From Streptococcus henryi DSM 19005 (GTDB lineage: Bacteria > Bacillota > Bacilli > Lactobacillales > Streptococcaceae): DNA of 33,054 nucleotides. Shown here piece after piece: positions 9,088 to 15,640 of the stretch. The notes under the pieces were generated by a model that saw nothing but the letters and a program-made list of their open reading frames with translations, searched no databases and was not told the origin of the DNA. The stretch lies in assembly GCF_000376985.1 (NCBI RefSeq), contig NZ_AQYA01000019.1, positions 1 to 33,054 of the forward strand, read 5' to 3'. Position numbers and translations under genes: made by a program. Position 1 is the stretch's first letter. The number at the start of each line of letters is the position of its first letter.

Positions 9088-9594
9088 ATGAATAATGAAA
9101 ATCGGAAAAACGCTGTTATCCAGGATATTAACAAAGCCTTACTGGGACTCCTGCAAGCAAAACCCCTGGCTGATATTTCGATTAGCGAGATTACCTCAAC
9201 AGCCCAGGTTAGTCGAAATTCCTTTTACCGAAACTTTTCCTCCAAGGAGGACATTATCGAAAAATATCTCCACAGGCTGCTCAAGACCTGGAAAGAAGAC
9301 TATGACCAATCCCAGAAAGACTCCAACCCAGAATTGTTTGGCAGTCTCTTTCAACACCTAAAGGAAAATCAAGACCTCTACCTCTTGCTGAAAGAAAGAG
9401 ATCTCTTTTATCTTTTTTCTAAGGCTTACCTCTCCCTCTACGGCCCTACAAAAGAGGACACCAATTTTGAAGCTTACGTCAAAGGCTTCATGGCAGGTGG
9501 AGTTTTGGGCTGGATAGAGGAATGGTTTAATCGTGGCCTCCAAGAATCTGCCGAAACCATGACCACCCTCTTGGTCAATAATGGGATGACATAA
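9088..9594 (+). CDS. TetR/AcrR family transcriptional regulator
   Basis: A 168-residue TetR repressor. Residues ~12-55 hold the DNA-binding domain, with helix-turn-helix ISISEITSTAQVSRNSFYRN and the typical continuation FSSKEDIIEKYL. The C-terminal half is an all-helical effector/dimer domain ending FMAGGVLGWIEEWFNRG, as in DhaS-like TetR proteins. I start it at ATG 9088: residues before it are unrelated to the family, and a GGAAGG ribosome site lies within the hairpin loop just upstream. It is divergent from the operon of five anchored hydrolases, with both promoters and a candidate operator in the 145-base gap, so it most likely represses that operon and itself. The inducer is unknown; a lipid or acyl product of the hydrolases is a guess. 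Confidence 0.88.
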   Translation: MNNENRKNAVIQDINKALLGLLQAKPLADISISEITSTAQVSRNSFYRNFSSKEDIIEKYLHRLLKTWKEDYDQSQKDSNPELFGSLFQHLKENQDLYLLLKERDLFYLFSKAYLSLYGPTKEDTNFEAYVKGFMAGGVLGWIEEWFNRGLQESAETMTTLLVNNGMT

Positions 9595-9625
9595 AAAGCT
9601 TATCCTTGAATCATGGCGAGAATAC

Positions 9626-9654
9626 TTGCCTGTCCAAGAGCTTTCCGTTAAAAT
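9626..9654 (+). promoter_or_regulatory. Promoter of the EamA transporter gene
   Basis: TTGCCT (9626-9631), a 17-base spacer and TAAAAT (9649-9654), 31 bases before the ATG. Confidence 0.55.
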
Positions 9655-9684
9655 GGTTAATAACATTATTAGACAAGGTTCCAC

Positions 9685-10599
9685 ATGAATAAACTCAAAA
9701 ATAATAACCTCCTTATCGGCAGTCTTTGTGCTATTGGCTGTGAAATTCTCTACGGTCTCAGCTACATCTTTACCAAGCAGGCTACTGCTTCTGCTTCTGA
9801 ATTTGCCTTACTTGGCTGGCGTTTTCTCATCGCTATTCTGGTCATGAGCCTATGCGTCCTCGCAGGACTCATCAAGATTAATCTCAAAGGAAAAGCGCTC
9901 AAGCCGCTCTTGCTCATTGCCCTCTTCAGCCCCACCATTTATTTCACTGGTGAGACCTTGGGCATCAGCCAGACCACCGCTTCGGAGTCGGGAGCCTTTT
10001 TGGCCTGTATCCCCGTCGCCTCGCTCCTAGCGTCAGCCCTTATTCTCAAAAAGAAACCGACCAAGCTCCAGACCACAGGCATCCTCATCACCCTTATGGG
10101 TGTCCTGGTCACCGTCTTTGCCGTCGGCGCCAGCTCCAGCCTCTCCATCCCCGGCTATAGCTTTCTGCTCCTGGCCGTCCTGGCCTACGCCCTCTACAGC
10201 GTCTTTGTCGAGAAGGCTTTTGACTATAGCGGAGCTGAGATTACCTATATCATGCTGGCTGCAGGTGCCATCATCTTTGTCAGCCTAGCCCTGCTTGAAG
10301 CCTCTCTAAAGGGAACTACAGCAGACTTACTGACCCTTCCTCTGACTAATAAGCACTTCCTGCAAGCCATTCTCTACCAAGGAATCGGCTGTTCAATCAT
10401 TGCCTTCTTCCTGGCCAATGTGGCTATCGCTAAAATCGGCGTCAACCGCACTTCATCCTACATCGGTGTAGCAACTGTTGTCTCCATTCTAGCAGGTTCA
10501 CTCCTCCTAGGAGAAAGCTTCACCCTATACCAAATCGTAGGTGTGCTGCTCATCATTGCAGGAGTTTATACTGCAAATGCAAAAAACTCTTCTGAGTAA
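9685..10599 (+). CDS. EamA/DMT-superfamily transporter
   Basis: A 304-residue integral membrane protein of the drug/metabolite transporter superfamily. It consists of two EamA repeats (about 13-145 and 155-298), each with five hydrophobic helices; the second ends with the typical YQIVGVLLIIAGVY. Such carriers export amino acids, metabolites or drugs; the substrate cannot be deduced. AAGG lies before the ATG, and it has its own promoter and terminator, so it is a single-gene unit although it follows the TetR gene on the same strand. The middle is clearly GC-rich: I count 75 G+C in the 120 bases 10081-10200, against 29 of 60 in 10441-10500, which suggests a recombinant segment from a richer streptococcus. 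Confidence 0.9.
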   Translation: MNKLKNNNLLIGSLCAIGCEILYGLSYIFTKQATASASEFALLGWRFLIAILVMSLCVLAGLIKINLKGKALKPLLLIALFSPTIYFTGETLGISQTTASESGAFLACIPVASLLASALILKKKPTKLQTTGILITLMGVLVTVFAVGASSSLSIPGYSFLLLAVLAYALYSVFVEKAFDYSGAEITYIMLAAGAIIFVSLALLEASLKGTTADLLTLPLTNKHFLQAILYQGIGCSIIAFFLANVAIAKIGVNRTSSYIGVATVVSILAGSLLLGESFTLYQIVGVLLIIAGVYTANAKNSSE

Positions 10600-10610
10600 C
10601 TCTATAGTAA

Positions 10611-10637
10611 AAGCCACAGTCCGTGGCTTATTTTTAT
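10611..10637 (+). terminator. Terminator of the EamA gene
   Basis: Stem AAGCCAC/GTGGCTT (10611-10617 with 10623-10629), 5-base loop, followed by TATTTTTAT. Confidence 0.8.
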
Positions 10638-10652
10638 CGTCTGTTCACAAGA

Positions 10653-11030
10653 TTACCTGTCTTTGACAAGCTGGTTTAGTCGCTCCAATTCTTCTACATT
10701 GCAAAGATTTTCATGACCTATTTCTTTGAAATAACTGGTTCCCCACTCATAAATAGCTAAGATAAGAGGTGCAAGACTTTTTCCTCTTTCTGTTTAAGAA
10801 TACTCTGTTTTGGGTGGAATTACAGGATAGATTTTCTTGTCAATAAAGCCATCTTCTTCCAATTCTTTGAGTTTGGAACTAAGTACTTTTGCAGTTGCTT
10901 TGGGCAAATATTTTTGAAGCTCGTTAAAGCGTTTTGTTCCACGAGTTAAATAATAGAGGATTTCAATCTTATATTTTCCACCTATCAAATTCAAGGTGGT
11001 AGTCAAGGCACAATTTGTTATTTTTGTCAT
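10653..11030 (-). pseudogene. HxlR family regulator with in-frame nonsense codon
   Basis: A winged-helix regulator of the HxlR family, normally sensing reactive aldehydes, quinones or redox stress. From ATG 11030 the frame reads MTKITNCALTTTLNLIGGKY, the usual family start, then the winged helix to PPKTEYS. There the codon before TERGKSL is TAA (10794-10796) where the family has Leu (S-L-T-E-K/R-G-K). Beyond it the same frame stays open and homologous in style (APLILAIYEWGTSYF) to TAA 10653-10655. One T-to-A change (TTA to TAA) thus removes about 46 of 125 residues, including the C-terminal dimerisation helix. The longer upstream frame to 11156 is rejected because it runs into the divergent nitroreductase. 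The fragment is likely non-functional, or the base is a sequencing error. Confidence 0.85.
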
Positions 11031-11066
11031 ATACTCACTATCCTTTTGGAAACTATCTATCAAAAA

Positions 11067-11076
11067 AGTACATACT
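11067..11076. promoter_or_regulatory. Candidate HxlR operator AGTA-CA-TACT
   Basis: Short inverted repeat, 11067-11076, in the divergent gap; its last base is the first of the -35 box proposed for the nitroreductase gene. HxlR-type sites often carry AGTA/TACT half-sites, so it is a reasonable but unproven site. Confidence 0.35.
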
Positions 11077-11104
11077 TGTTTACTAATATCTACTATGTTA
11101 GCAT
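11076..11104 (+). promoter_or_regulatory. Possible promoter of the nitroreductase gene
   Basis: TTGTTT (11076-11081), 17-base spacer, TAGCAT (11099-11104). Both boxes are imperfect (four of six each). Confidence 0.4.
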
Positions 11105-11130
11105 AAGATAAGAAGAAAGGATAGCAAATC

Positions 11131-11778
11131 ATGGATTTTAAAAATATTATTGCCAACCGTTACTCTAGCCGTTCATTTTCTGACAAGCAAGTATCACTTG
11201 ATGTCCTCAAACAAATCATCTCAGATGCACAAACAACAGCTTCTTGGGTTAATTCTCAGCCTTGGAAGGTTTATATTGCAACTGGAGAAAAGTTGACAGC
11301 AATCAAGAAAAAGCATTTAGAGCTTATCGCAGCTGGAAGGTCTAGTTCACCAGTCTTTCCAGTACTAGGACGCCACCTCTGGCATCAAGACCAGCAAGAA
11401 AATATGGCTGCTTGGTCTCAGGAAAAAGAAGACTTTCAACATCTGCCAGACAAGATTTTCAGACAACTCAATGAAACACTTTTCAGCGCACCTTCTGTCA
11501 TCTACTTTGCTATTCCAAAGAATTCACCTGACTGGTCAAAATTTGACATCGGTGCCTTCGTTCAAACTGCCACCCTTTCAGCTATCAATCAAGGTCTGAA
11601 TACCATGATTGCCTATGAATTTGTTAAATTTCCAGAAGTATTAGCTGAAGATTTAACTGTTGATGAAAACTACCAGATTGTCATCGGAATCGCTGTTGGC
11701 TATGAAGATGACCACATCGCTAATAACTTTAGATCCAGTCGCCGTCCGCTGGATGATATCCTAACTATTTTTGAATAA
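11131..11778 (+). CDS. Nitroreductase family protein (FMN-dependent)
   Basis: An FMN oxidoreductase of 215 residues that would reduce nitro compounds, quinones or enals with NAD(P)H. The N-terminal RYSSRSFSDKQV carries the arginines and serines that hold the FMN phosphate. SWVNSQPW follows, as in the family's flavin-contact loop, and IVIGIAVGYED near the C-terminus is the usual closing strand. AAGAAAGG lies before the ATG. It is divergent from an HxlR regulator, a very common pairing in which the regulator represses the oxidoreductase until an electrophile appears. Since that regulator is broken here, expression may be constitutive. A terminator follows at 11786. Confidence 0.9.
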   Translation: MDFKNIIANRYSSRSFSDKQVSLDVLKQIISDAQTTASWVNSQPWKVYIATGEKLTAIKKKHLELIAAGRSSSPVFPVLGRHLWHQDQQENMAAWSQEKEDFQHLPDKIFRQLNETLFSAPSVIYFAIPKNSPDWSKFDIGAFVQTATLSAINQGLNTMIAYEFVKFPEVLAEDLTVDENYQIVIGIAVGYEDDHIANNFRSSRRPLDDILTIFE

Positions 11779-11785
11779 ACTTATT

Positions 11786-11815
11786 CCCCTCACCTAAAAA
11801 AGGTAGGGGATTTTT
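11786..11815 (+). terminator. Terminator of the nitroreductase gene
   Basis: Stem CCCCT(C)ACCT/AGGTAGGGG with one bulged base, loop AAAAA, followed by ATTTTT. Confidence 0.8.
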
Positions 11816-11864
11816 CGAATTTTGACAGACAAAGAAAGCTCCAGTTTGCTTAAAAGATGACAGA

Positions 11865-12443
11865 TTATCTTCTCCCGAGATAACGCATGACAGTTTTCTG
11901 ATAGTTCAGAAAGTCTTGTCCAAATGCTTCTCTCAAAAAAGGTTCTTCAACATAGACAATCTGCAAGTGAAAGAGGATAAAGACTATGAAGGTTGCAAGG
12001 CAAAGATAGCAGTTGAAAAAGGACAATAAAATTCCCAAGTACATGAGATTGAATCCCAGAAATGCTGGGTTGCGACTGATTGAATAGATACCATCTATTA
12101 CAAGGACAGTTTGAGCATCTTCTTGGACACCAGCCCGCCAATTGTCCTTCATTTGCAAGACTGATAGGATGAAAACCAAGACACCAAGCCCAGCTATTAT
12201 TATCCCTAAAGACTGTAAAACCATATGAGGATTTCCATTATAAAAGCAGATAGAAAAAACTTGAAGAGTTGGAAGCAAAGAAGTCATCAGTTTCAGGGTC
12301 ACTTCTATAAAGAGAGGCGCCCCCTCTTTTCCTTTTCCGAGCTGGTCAGTGCTAATCCCTTGTTTTCTTTGTTCTATCATTTTGCCAAAATAGCAAATGT
12401 AAAAACTTGCCATGATTGTTAACATTATTATCTTTGCTAGCAA
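11865..12443 (-). CDS. ICMT/PEMT-like integral membrane methyltransferase
   Basis: A 192-residue membrane protein with about five hydrophobic helices. The C-terminal half carries the signature of isoprenylcysteine carboxyl methyltransferases and phospholipid methyltransferases: GIYSISRNPAFLGF, then VEEPFLREAFGQDFLNYQKT. These residues bind S-adenosylmethionine at the membrane face. Bacterial members act on unknown lipids or small amphipathic molecules; bacteria do not prenylate CaaX proteins, so a literal ICMT role is unlikely. The start is TTG 12443 with GGAGG six bases upstream; the next in-frame ATG (12425) lacks a ribosome site. It is alone on its strand, with no clear partner gene. Confidence 0.82.
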   Translation of the reverse strand: MLAKIIMLTIMASFYICYFGKMIEQRKQGISTDQLGKGKEGAPLFIEVTLKLMTSLLPTLQVFSICFYNGNPHMVLQSLGIIIAGLGVLVFILSVLQMKDNWRAGVQEDAQTVLVIDGIYSISRNPAFLGFNLMYLGILLSFFNCYLCLATFIVFILFHLQIVYVEEPFLREAFGQDFLNYQKTVMRYLGRR

Positions 12444-12573
12444 TATCTACCTCCAAATTGTTTATTGTTTCATTATAGCATTTTTTCCAAAAGGCAAAAA
12501 AAGAGATTGTAAACTCTCCTAAAGCTCTATTCTTCCTTCATATTATATCTTCTGTTTTATAAAGTCGAAATTC

Positions 12574-12605
12574 AAAAAAGAAGTAGATTTAAGGTCTCTA
12601 CTTCT
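12574..12605 (-). terminator. Terminator of the XRE regulator gene
   Basis: Perfect 9-bp stem AGAAGTAGA/TCTACTTCT (12579-12587 with 12597-12605); the A-run at 12574-12579 is the U-tract on the minus-strand RNA. Confidence 0.8.
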
Positions 12606-12643
12606 CTTAATAGTTATGATTTACTACATTGATAAACTAGGAT

Positions 12644-13264
12644 TTAAATTTCAACGGAATAGGTGAAGCGGAAGCTACCAATTTCAAATTTTTTCCCAGT
12701 AGCCATGTTTTCAATTGGTCTGGCCAGCTGTCGAATTTCCATAAATTCATCTGTCATCAGAACAAGAAATTGCTTTTCACCCTCTGTTACAAGATAAAAA
12801 TGTTTGTCAGAATTCTGAAAGGACTGCAAGACCTCAACCGTATTCGCAAATGGGGTGGTAAGCCAGAGGGCAGTCTCAACACCTTTTTCTTTCTTTGTCA
12901 TGATTTGCTTGTGAAGCAGATAATGGATTTCTGCTTGAGGGAATCTTGCACGCACCGCTTCATCAAAATACTTATCTTTCTCCCTAGCAAACCTTCTATG
13001 TGTAGCATCGAGATTTGCATAATCTTCAAGATTGATAGGTTCTCTTACCACCGAAATGTCAAGACTTCCATTTTCATCTAAGAGATAATCAATACTTACA
13101 CCCAGGGTCTTAGACAGTATTTTCAGATTCTCCACATCAGGAATACCTTTGTCTGATTCCCATTTTGTAATAGCTTGTCTAGATACAGATAGCATGTTTG
13201 CCAATTGTTCTTGTGTCATCCCTGCAGTCTTCCGAGCCTCTCTTAATTTTTCACCAAATGTCAT
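12644..13264 (-). CDS. XRE family transcriptional regulator
   Basis: A 206-residue regulator. Residues ~5-62 form a Cro/CI helix-turn-helix: GMTQEQLANMLSVSRQAITKW, then the typical DVENLKILSKTLGVSIDYLL. The remaining ~140 residues are a domain I do not recognise, possibly a sensor; it has no membrane segment. The ATG has a strong GGAGGAAG. The promoter lies at 13309-13337 and a pair of 21-bp phased direct repeats sits just upstream of it. The gene upstream on this strand (DUF3781-like) is broken. No obvious target operon adjoins, so autoregulation or distant targets are likely. Confidence 0.88.
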   Translation of the reverse strand: MTFGEKLREARKTAGMTQEQLANMLSVSRQAITKWESDKGIPDVENLKILSKTLGVSIDYLLDENGSLDISVVREPINLEDYANLDATHRRFAREKDKYFDEAVRARFPQAEIHYLLHKQIMTKKEKGVETALWLTTPFANTVEVLQSFQNSDKHFYLVTEGEKQFLVLMTDEFMEIRQLARPIENMATGKKFEIGSFRFTYSVEI

Positions 13265-13308
13265 TTTGTCTTCCTCCTTATATAATATTTAGGTTTCCCT
13301 CTACTATT

Positions 13309-13337
13309 ACTATAGCCGTAAAGTCTTTGACATTCAA
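13309..13337 (-). promoter_or_regulatory. Promoter of the XRE regulator gene
   Basis: Minus strand TTGAAT (13332-13337), 17-base spacer, TATAGT (13309-13314); start of transcription about 40 bases before the ATG. Confidence 0.7.
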
Positions 13338-13340
13338 GAA

Positions 13341-13374
13341 ACGCTCCGTAGCAATGGCGCAACGTTCCGTAGCA
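13341..13374. repeat. Two direct repeats upstream of the XRE promoter
   Basis: ACGCTCCGTAGCA (13341-13353) and ACGTTCCGTAGCA (13362-13374) match at 12 of 13 bases and repeat every 21 bp, two helical turns. The first ends four bases upstream of the -35 box. This is the geometry of a site for two side-by-side activator or repressor subunits. Confidence 0.65.
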
Positions 13375-13401
13375 TAGCAAATTTCCTATTACAAACACGA
13401 A

Positions 13402-13650
13402 TTATTTGGTAATATGTGCAGTAATAATGGTAAAGGAATGAGCATTAACAGTTATCTTTACATTTTCAACTTGGCAATAATAATTTTTCCCTTGGCCATA
13501 AATGATACAGTCCTCGCTTGCTATTTTTTCCTTGCAATAGTCGACAACATCATCCACATCAATTTTCAAGTTCTACCGAATTCTATCCACTCCCAACTCT
13601 GTCGTATGAAGTTTGTGGATATTATCAAGCAAAATTTCTCTTTCTGTCAT
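13402..13650 (-). pseudogene. DUF3781-like protein gene with nonsense codon
   Basis: On the minus strand ATG 13650 (AAGG upstream) reads MTEREILLDNIHKLHTTELG and then VDRIR, a TAG at codon 26 (13573-13575), and NLKIDVDDVVDYCKEKIASE on to TAA 13402-13404, 82 codons in one frame apart from the stop. The blocks LHTTELGV-RI, DDVVDYCKEKI, IYGQGKNYY and ITVNAHSFTIITAH match my recollection of the DUF3781 family, whose function is unknown. A single change from CAG, AAG or similar to TAG would explain it. An open frame of 266 codons on the opposite strand covers the same DNA but has no protein-like features here. It is either a decaying gene or a sequence error. Confidence 0.75.
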
Positions 13651-13766
13651 TTCAAGTTACCTTATTTCAAACATATCACTATATCACTTAACCTTCACTC
13701 TTTCCATTCCCAGCGTAGCATTTCCCAAAACCAAAACCTTGATTCTCGCCCTCCTCACAGTTTTTA

Positions 13767-13775
13767 TGCTATAAT
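13767..13775 (+). promoter_or_regulatory. Extended -10 promoter of the GNAT gene
   Basis: TGCTATAAT, a full extended -10 element. No -35 box lies at the proper distance. Transcription should start at about 13782, one base before the ATG. Confidence 0.7.
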
Positions 13776-13782
13776 AGGGACC

Positions 13783-14214
13783 ATGTGGACTTTAAAAACC
13801 TTCGAGGAGCTAACCACGCGCCAGCTCCATCAAATCTATAAAGCGCGCACCGAGGTCTTCGTGGTGGAACAGAATTGCGCCTACCCTGAAGTGGATGACT
13901 TAGACCTTGAAGCCCTTCATCTCTTTTTGGAAAATAGCGGAGCAGTTTTAGCTTACTGCAGGCTTATTGATTGTCCAAATCAGGTAAAACTAGGACGTGT
14001 ATTAGTCATTCAGGCTGCGCGGAAAGATGGTCTGGGAAGAAGTTTGGTAACCAAGGCTCTTGAAATCTATCAAGAAAACTTCCCGGAAAAACCAATCTAT
14101 GCCCAAGCACAGGCCTATCTGCAAGACTTTTATGTTTCCTTTGGTTTCAAGCCAATTTCTGAAAGCTACTTAGAAGATGGCATCCCACATATTGACATGT
14201 TATTGGAGAGATAA
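13783..14214 (+). CDS. ElaA-like GNAT acetyltransferase
   Basis: A 143-residue N-acetyltransferase of the ElaA group; the acetyl acceptor is unknown. Family blocks are FVVEQNCAYPEVDDLDLEAL (~24-43), LGRVLVIQAARKDGLGRSLV with the acetyl-CoA pyrophosphate loop (~71-90), and AQAYLQDFYVSFGFKPISES and EDGIPHIDM at the C-terminus. I start it at ATG 13783, which opens MWTLKTFEELTTRQLHQIYK; the long frame upstream is antisense to another gene. The -10 box lies only seven bases before the ATG, and no usable Shine-Dalgarno exists, so the mRNA is probably leaderless. The stop abuts the ATG of pde2 (TAAATG), so both form one operon. Confidence 0.88.
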   Translation: MWTLKTFEELTTRQLHQIYKARTEVFVVEQNCAYPEVDDLDLEALHLFLENSGAVLAYCRLIDCPNQVKLGRVLVIQAARKDGLGRSLVTKALEIYQENFPEKPIYAQAQAYLQDFYVSFGFKPISESYLEDGIPHIDMLLER

Positions 14215-15150
14215 ATGAAGACTTTTGAAACAATTCTAGAAAAAATCAAATCATACGACACTATTATTATTCACCGTCACCAAAGACCTGACCCTGATGC
14301 TATTGGCAGTCAAGCAGGTTTACGCCAACTTTTGCGTCACAATTTCCCTGAAAAACGCATCTTAGCCACTGGTATTAATGAACCAACCCTAGCTTGGATG
14401 ACTAGCATGGACGAGGTTACTGACAGTGACTATCAAGGTGCTCTTGTCATCGTAACAGATACAGCAAACACTCCGCGCATCGACGATGACCGCTACCAAA
14501 ATGGTGATTTCCTCATCAAGATTGACCACCATCCAAATGAGGACCCTTATGGCGACATCCTCTATGTGGATACCACAGCATCAAGCGCCAGTGAAATCAT
14601 TACAGATTTTGCCCTAGCCACTAACTTAGAATTGACTGCTGACGCTGCCCGCCTCCTTTACACTGGAATCGTCGGTGATACTGGTCGCTTCCTTTACCCT
14701 ACTACAACTAGCAAAACCCTGAATATTGCTGCTATTCTTCGTGGCTACAACTTTGATTTCTCAGCTATTTCCCGTCAAATGGACAGCTTCCCATATAAAA
14801 TTGCCAAACTTCAAGGCTATGTCTTCGATCATCTTGAAGTAGATGAAAATGGAGCTGCGCGTGTCCTCCTGACACAGGAAGTCATGAAACAATATGACGT
14901 TACCGAAGCTGAAACTTCTGCTATCGTTGGCACACCAGGAAAAATTGACAGCGTGCTTGCATGGGCGATTTTCGTTGAACAGGCCGATGGCAAATCATAT
15001 CGTGTACGCTTGCGCAGCAAAACCGCCGTTATCAATGAGATTGCTAAAAATCACGATGGTGGCGGACATCCCCTAGCCAGCGGAGCCAATTCTTACAGCC
15101 TAGAAGAAAACCAAGCCATCTATCAAGAAATTAAAGACCTTCTAAAGTAA
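14215..15150 (+). CDS. pde2: DHH/DHHA1 phosphoesterase, Pde2/NrnA-like
   Basis: Hydrolyses short (di)nucleotides such as pApA or c-di-AMP and nanoRNA, finishing the turnover of the second messenger c-di-AMP in streptococci. The 311 residues show all DHH motifs: HRHQRPDPDAIGS (20-32), VTDTAN with D82, DHH (104-106), GIVGDTGRF with D155, and the DHHA1 domain motif GGGHPLASGA (282-291). These aspartates and histidines bind two manganese ions. No membrane or PAS/GGDEF segment is present, which separates it from GdpP. The ATG follows the TAA of the acetyltransferase directly, with GGAGAG inside that gene's end. I infer c-di-AMP-related activity from the streptococcal homologue; NrnA-type nanoRNase activity is equally possible. 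Confidence 0.9.
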   Translation: MKTFETILEKIKSYDTIIIHRHQRPDPDAIGSQAGLRQLLRHNFPEKRILATGINEPTLAWMTSMDEVTDSDYQGALVIVTDTANTPRIDDDRYQNGDFLIKIDHHPNEDPYGDILYVDTTASSASEIITDFALATNLELTADAARLLYTGIVGDTGRFLYPTTTSKTLNIAAILRGYNFDFSAISRQMDSFPYKIAKLQGYVFDHLEVDENGAARVLLTQEVMKQYDVTEAETSAIVGTPGKIDSVLAWAIFVEQADGKSYRVRLRSKTAVINEIAKNHDGGGHPLASGANSYSLEENQAIYQEIKDLLK

Positions 15151-15190
15151 GGAAAATGGTCAAATTATACAAGAAAAAGACGCAAAACCC

Positions 15191-15219
15191 TTGTCAAACT
15201 ACCCTAGTTTTGATAAACT
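15191..15219 (+). promoter_or_regulatory. Promoter of rpmE2
   Basis: TTGTCA (15191-15196), 17-base spacer ending in TGA, TAAACT (15214-15219). Inverted repeat CTAGTTT-TGAT-AAACTAG (15204-15221) covers the -10 box and another, ATAGTTA-N4-TAACTAT (15223-15240), covers the start site. Confidence 0.65.
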
Positions 15220-15279
15220 AGAATAGTTAAAAATAACTATGGTGCGGAAAGTACTATGGCAGAAAGGAAAATTTTAACA

Positions 15280-15522
15280 ATGAAAAAAGATATCCATCCA
15301 GAATACCGTCCAGTTGTATTTCTTGACACAACTACTGGTTACCAATTCCTTAGCGGCTCAACAAAAGCTTCTAAAGAAACTGTAGAATTCGAAGGTGAAA
15401 CTTACCCACTTATCCGTGTGGAAATTTCATCAGATTCACACCCATTCTACACTGGTCGTCAAAAATTCACTCAAGCAGACGGACGTGTGGACCGCTTCAA
15501 CAAAAAATACGGTCTCAAATAA
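15280..15522 (+). CDS. rpmE2: 50S ribosomal protein L31, type B
   Basis: Structural protein of the large ribosomal subunit that bridges to the 30S head. The 80-residue product starting [20 protein letters not shown] is the zinc-free type B form: it lacks the CxxC pair of type A L31. A longer frame starts at 15256 with eight extra codons, but ATG 15280 has GAAAGGA at a usable distance and gives the family's exact N-terminus. It has its own promoter with two inverted repeats and its own terminator, so it is a monocistronic gene. In many bacteria the zinc-free form is induced when zinc is scarce; here no second copy is visible in the window. Confidence 0.95.
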   Translation: MKKDIHPEYRPVVFLDTTTGYQFLSGSTKASKETVEFEGETYPLIRVEISSDSHPFYTGRQKFTQADGRVDRFNKKYGLK

Positions 15523-15539
15523 TCAACATGCTTGTTGGC

Positions 15540-15571
15540 AAACACTTTCGATTCGTCGAGAGTGTTTTTTT
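15540..15571 (+). terminator. Terminator of rpmE2
   Basis: 12-bp stem closed by a TTCG tetraloop (15540-15551 with 15556-15567, one G-U pair) followed by a run of T. Confidence 0.9.
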
Positions 15572-15583
15572 GTTTATCTATAA

Positions 15584-15614
15584 CAAAAAAACATCTTGGC
15601 ATTTCCAAGATGTT
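15584..15614 (-). terminator. Terminator of the glucosaminidase gene
   Basis: Perfect 10-bp stem AACATCTTGG/CCAAGATGTT with a 5-base loop; the A-run 15584-15590 gives the U-tract on the minus strand. Confidence 0.88.
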
Positions 15615-15640
15615 CAGAGGTTTCAATGCTTTAATTCTTA

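Noticed and set aside
11031..11156. HxlR start upstream at 11156
   Set aside because: It overlaps the nitroreductase start; ATG 11030 gives the family N-terminus.
13414..13782. Long plus-strand open frame fused to the GNAT gene
   Set aside because: It is antisense to the DUF3781-like frame, contains the GNAT promoter and has no protein-like features.
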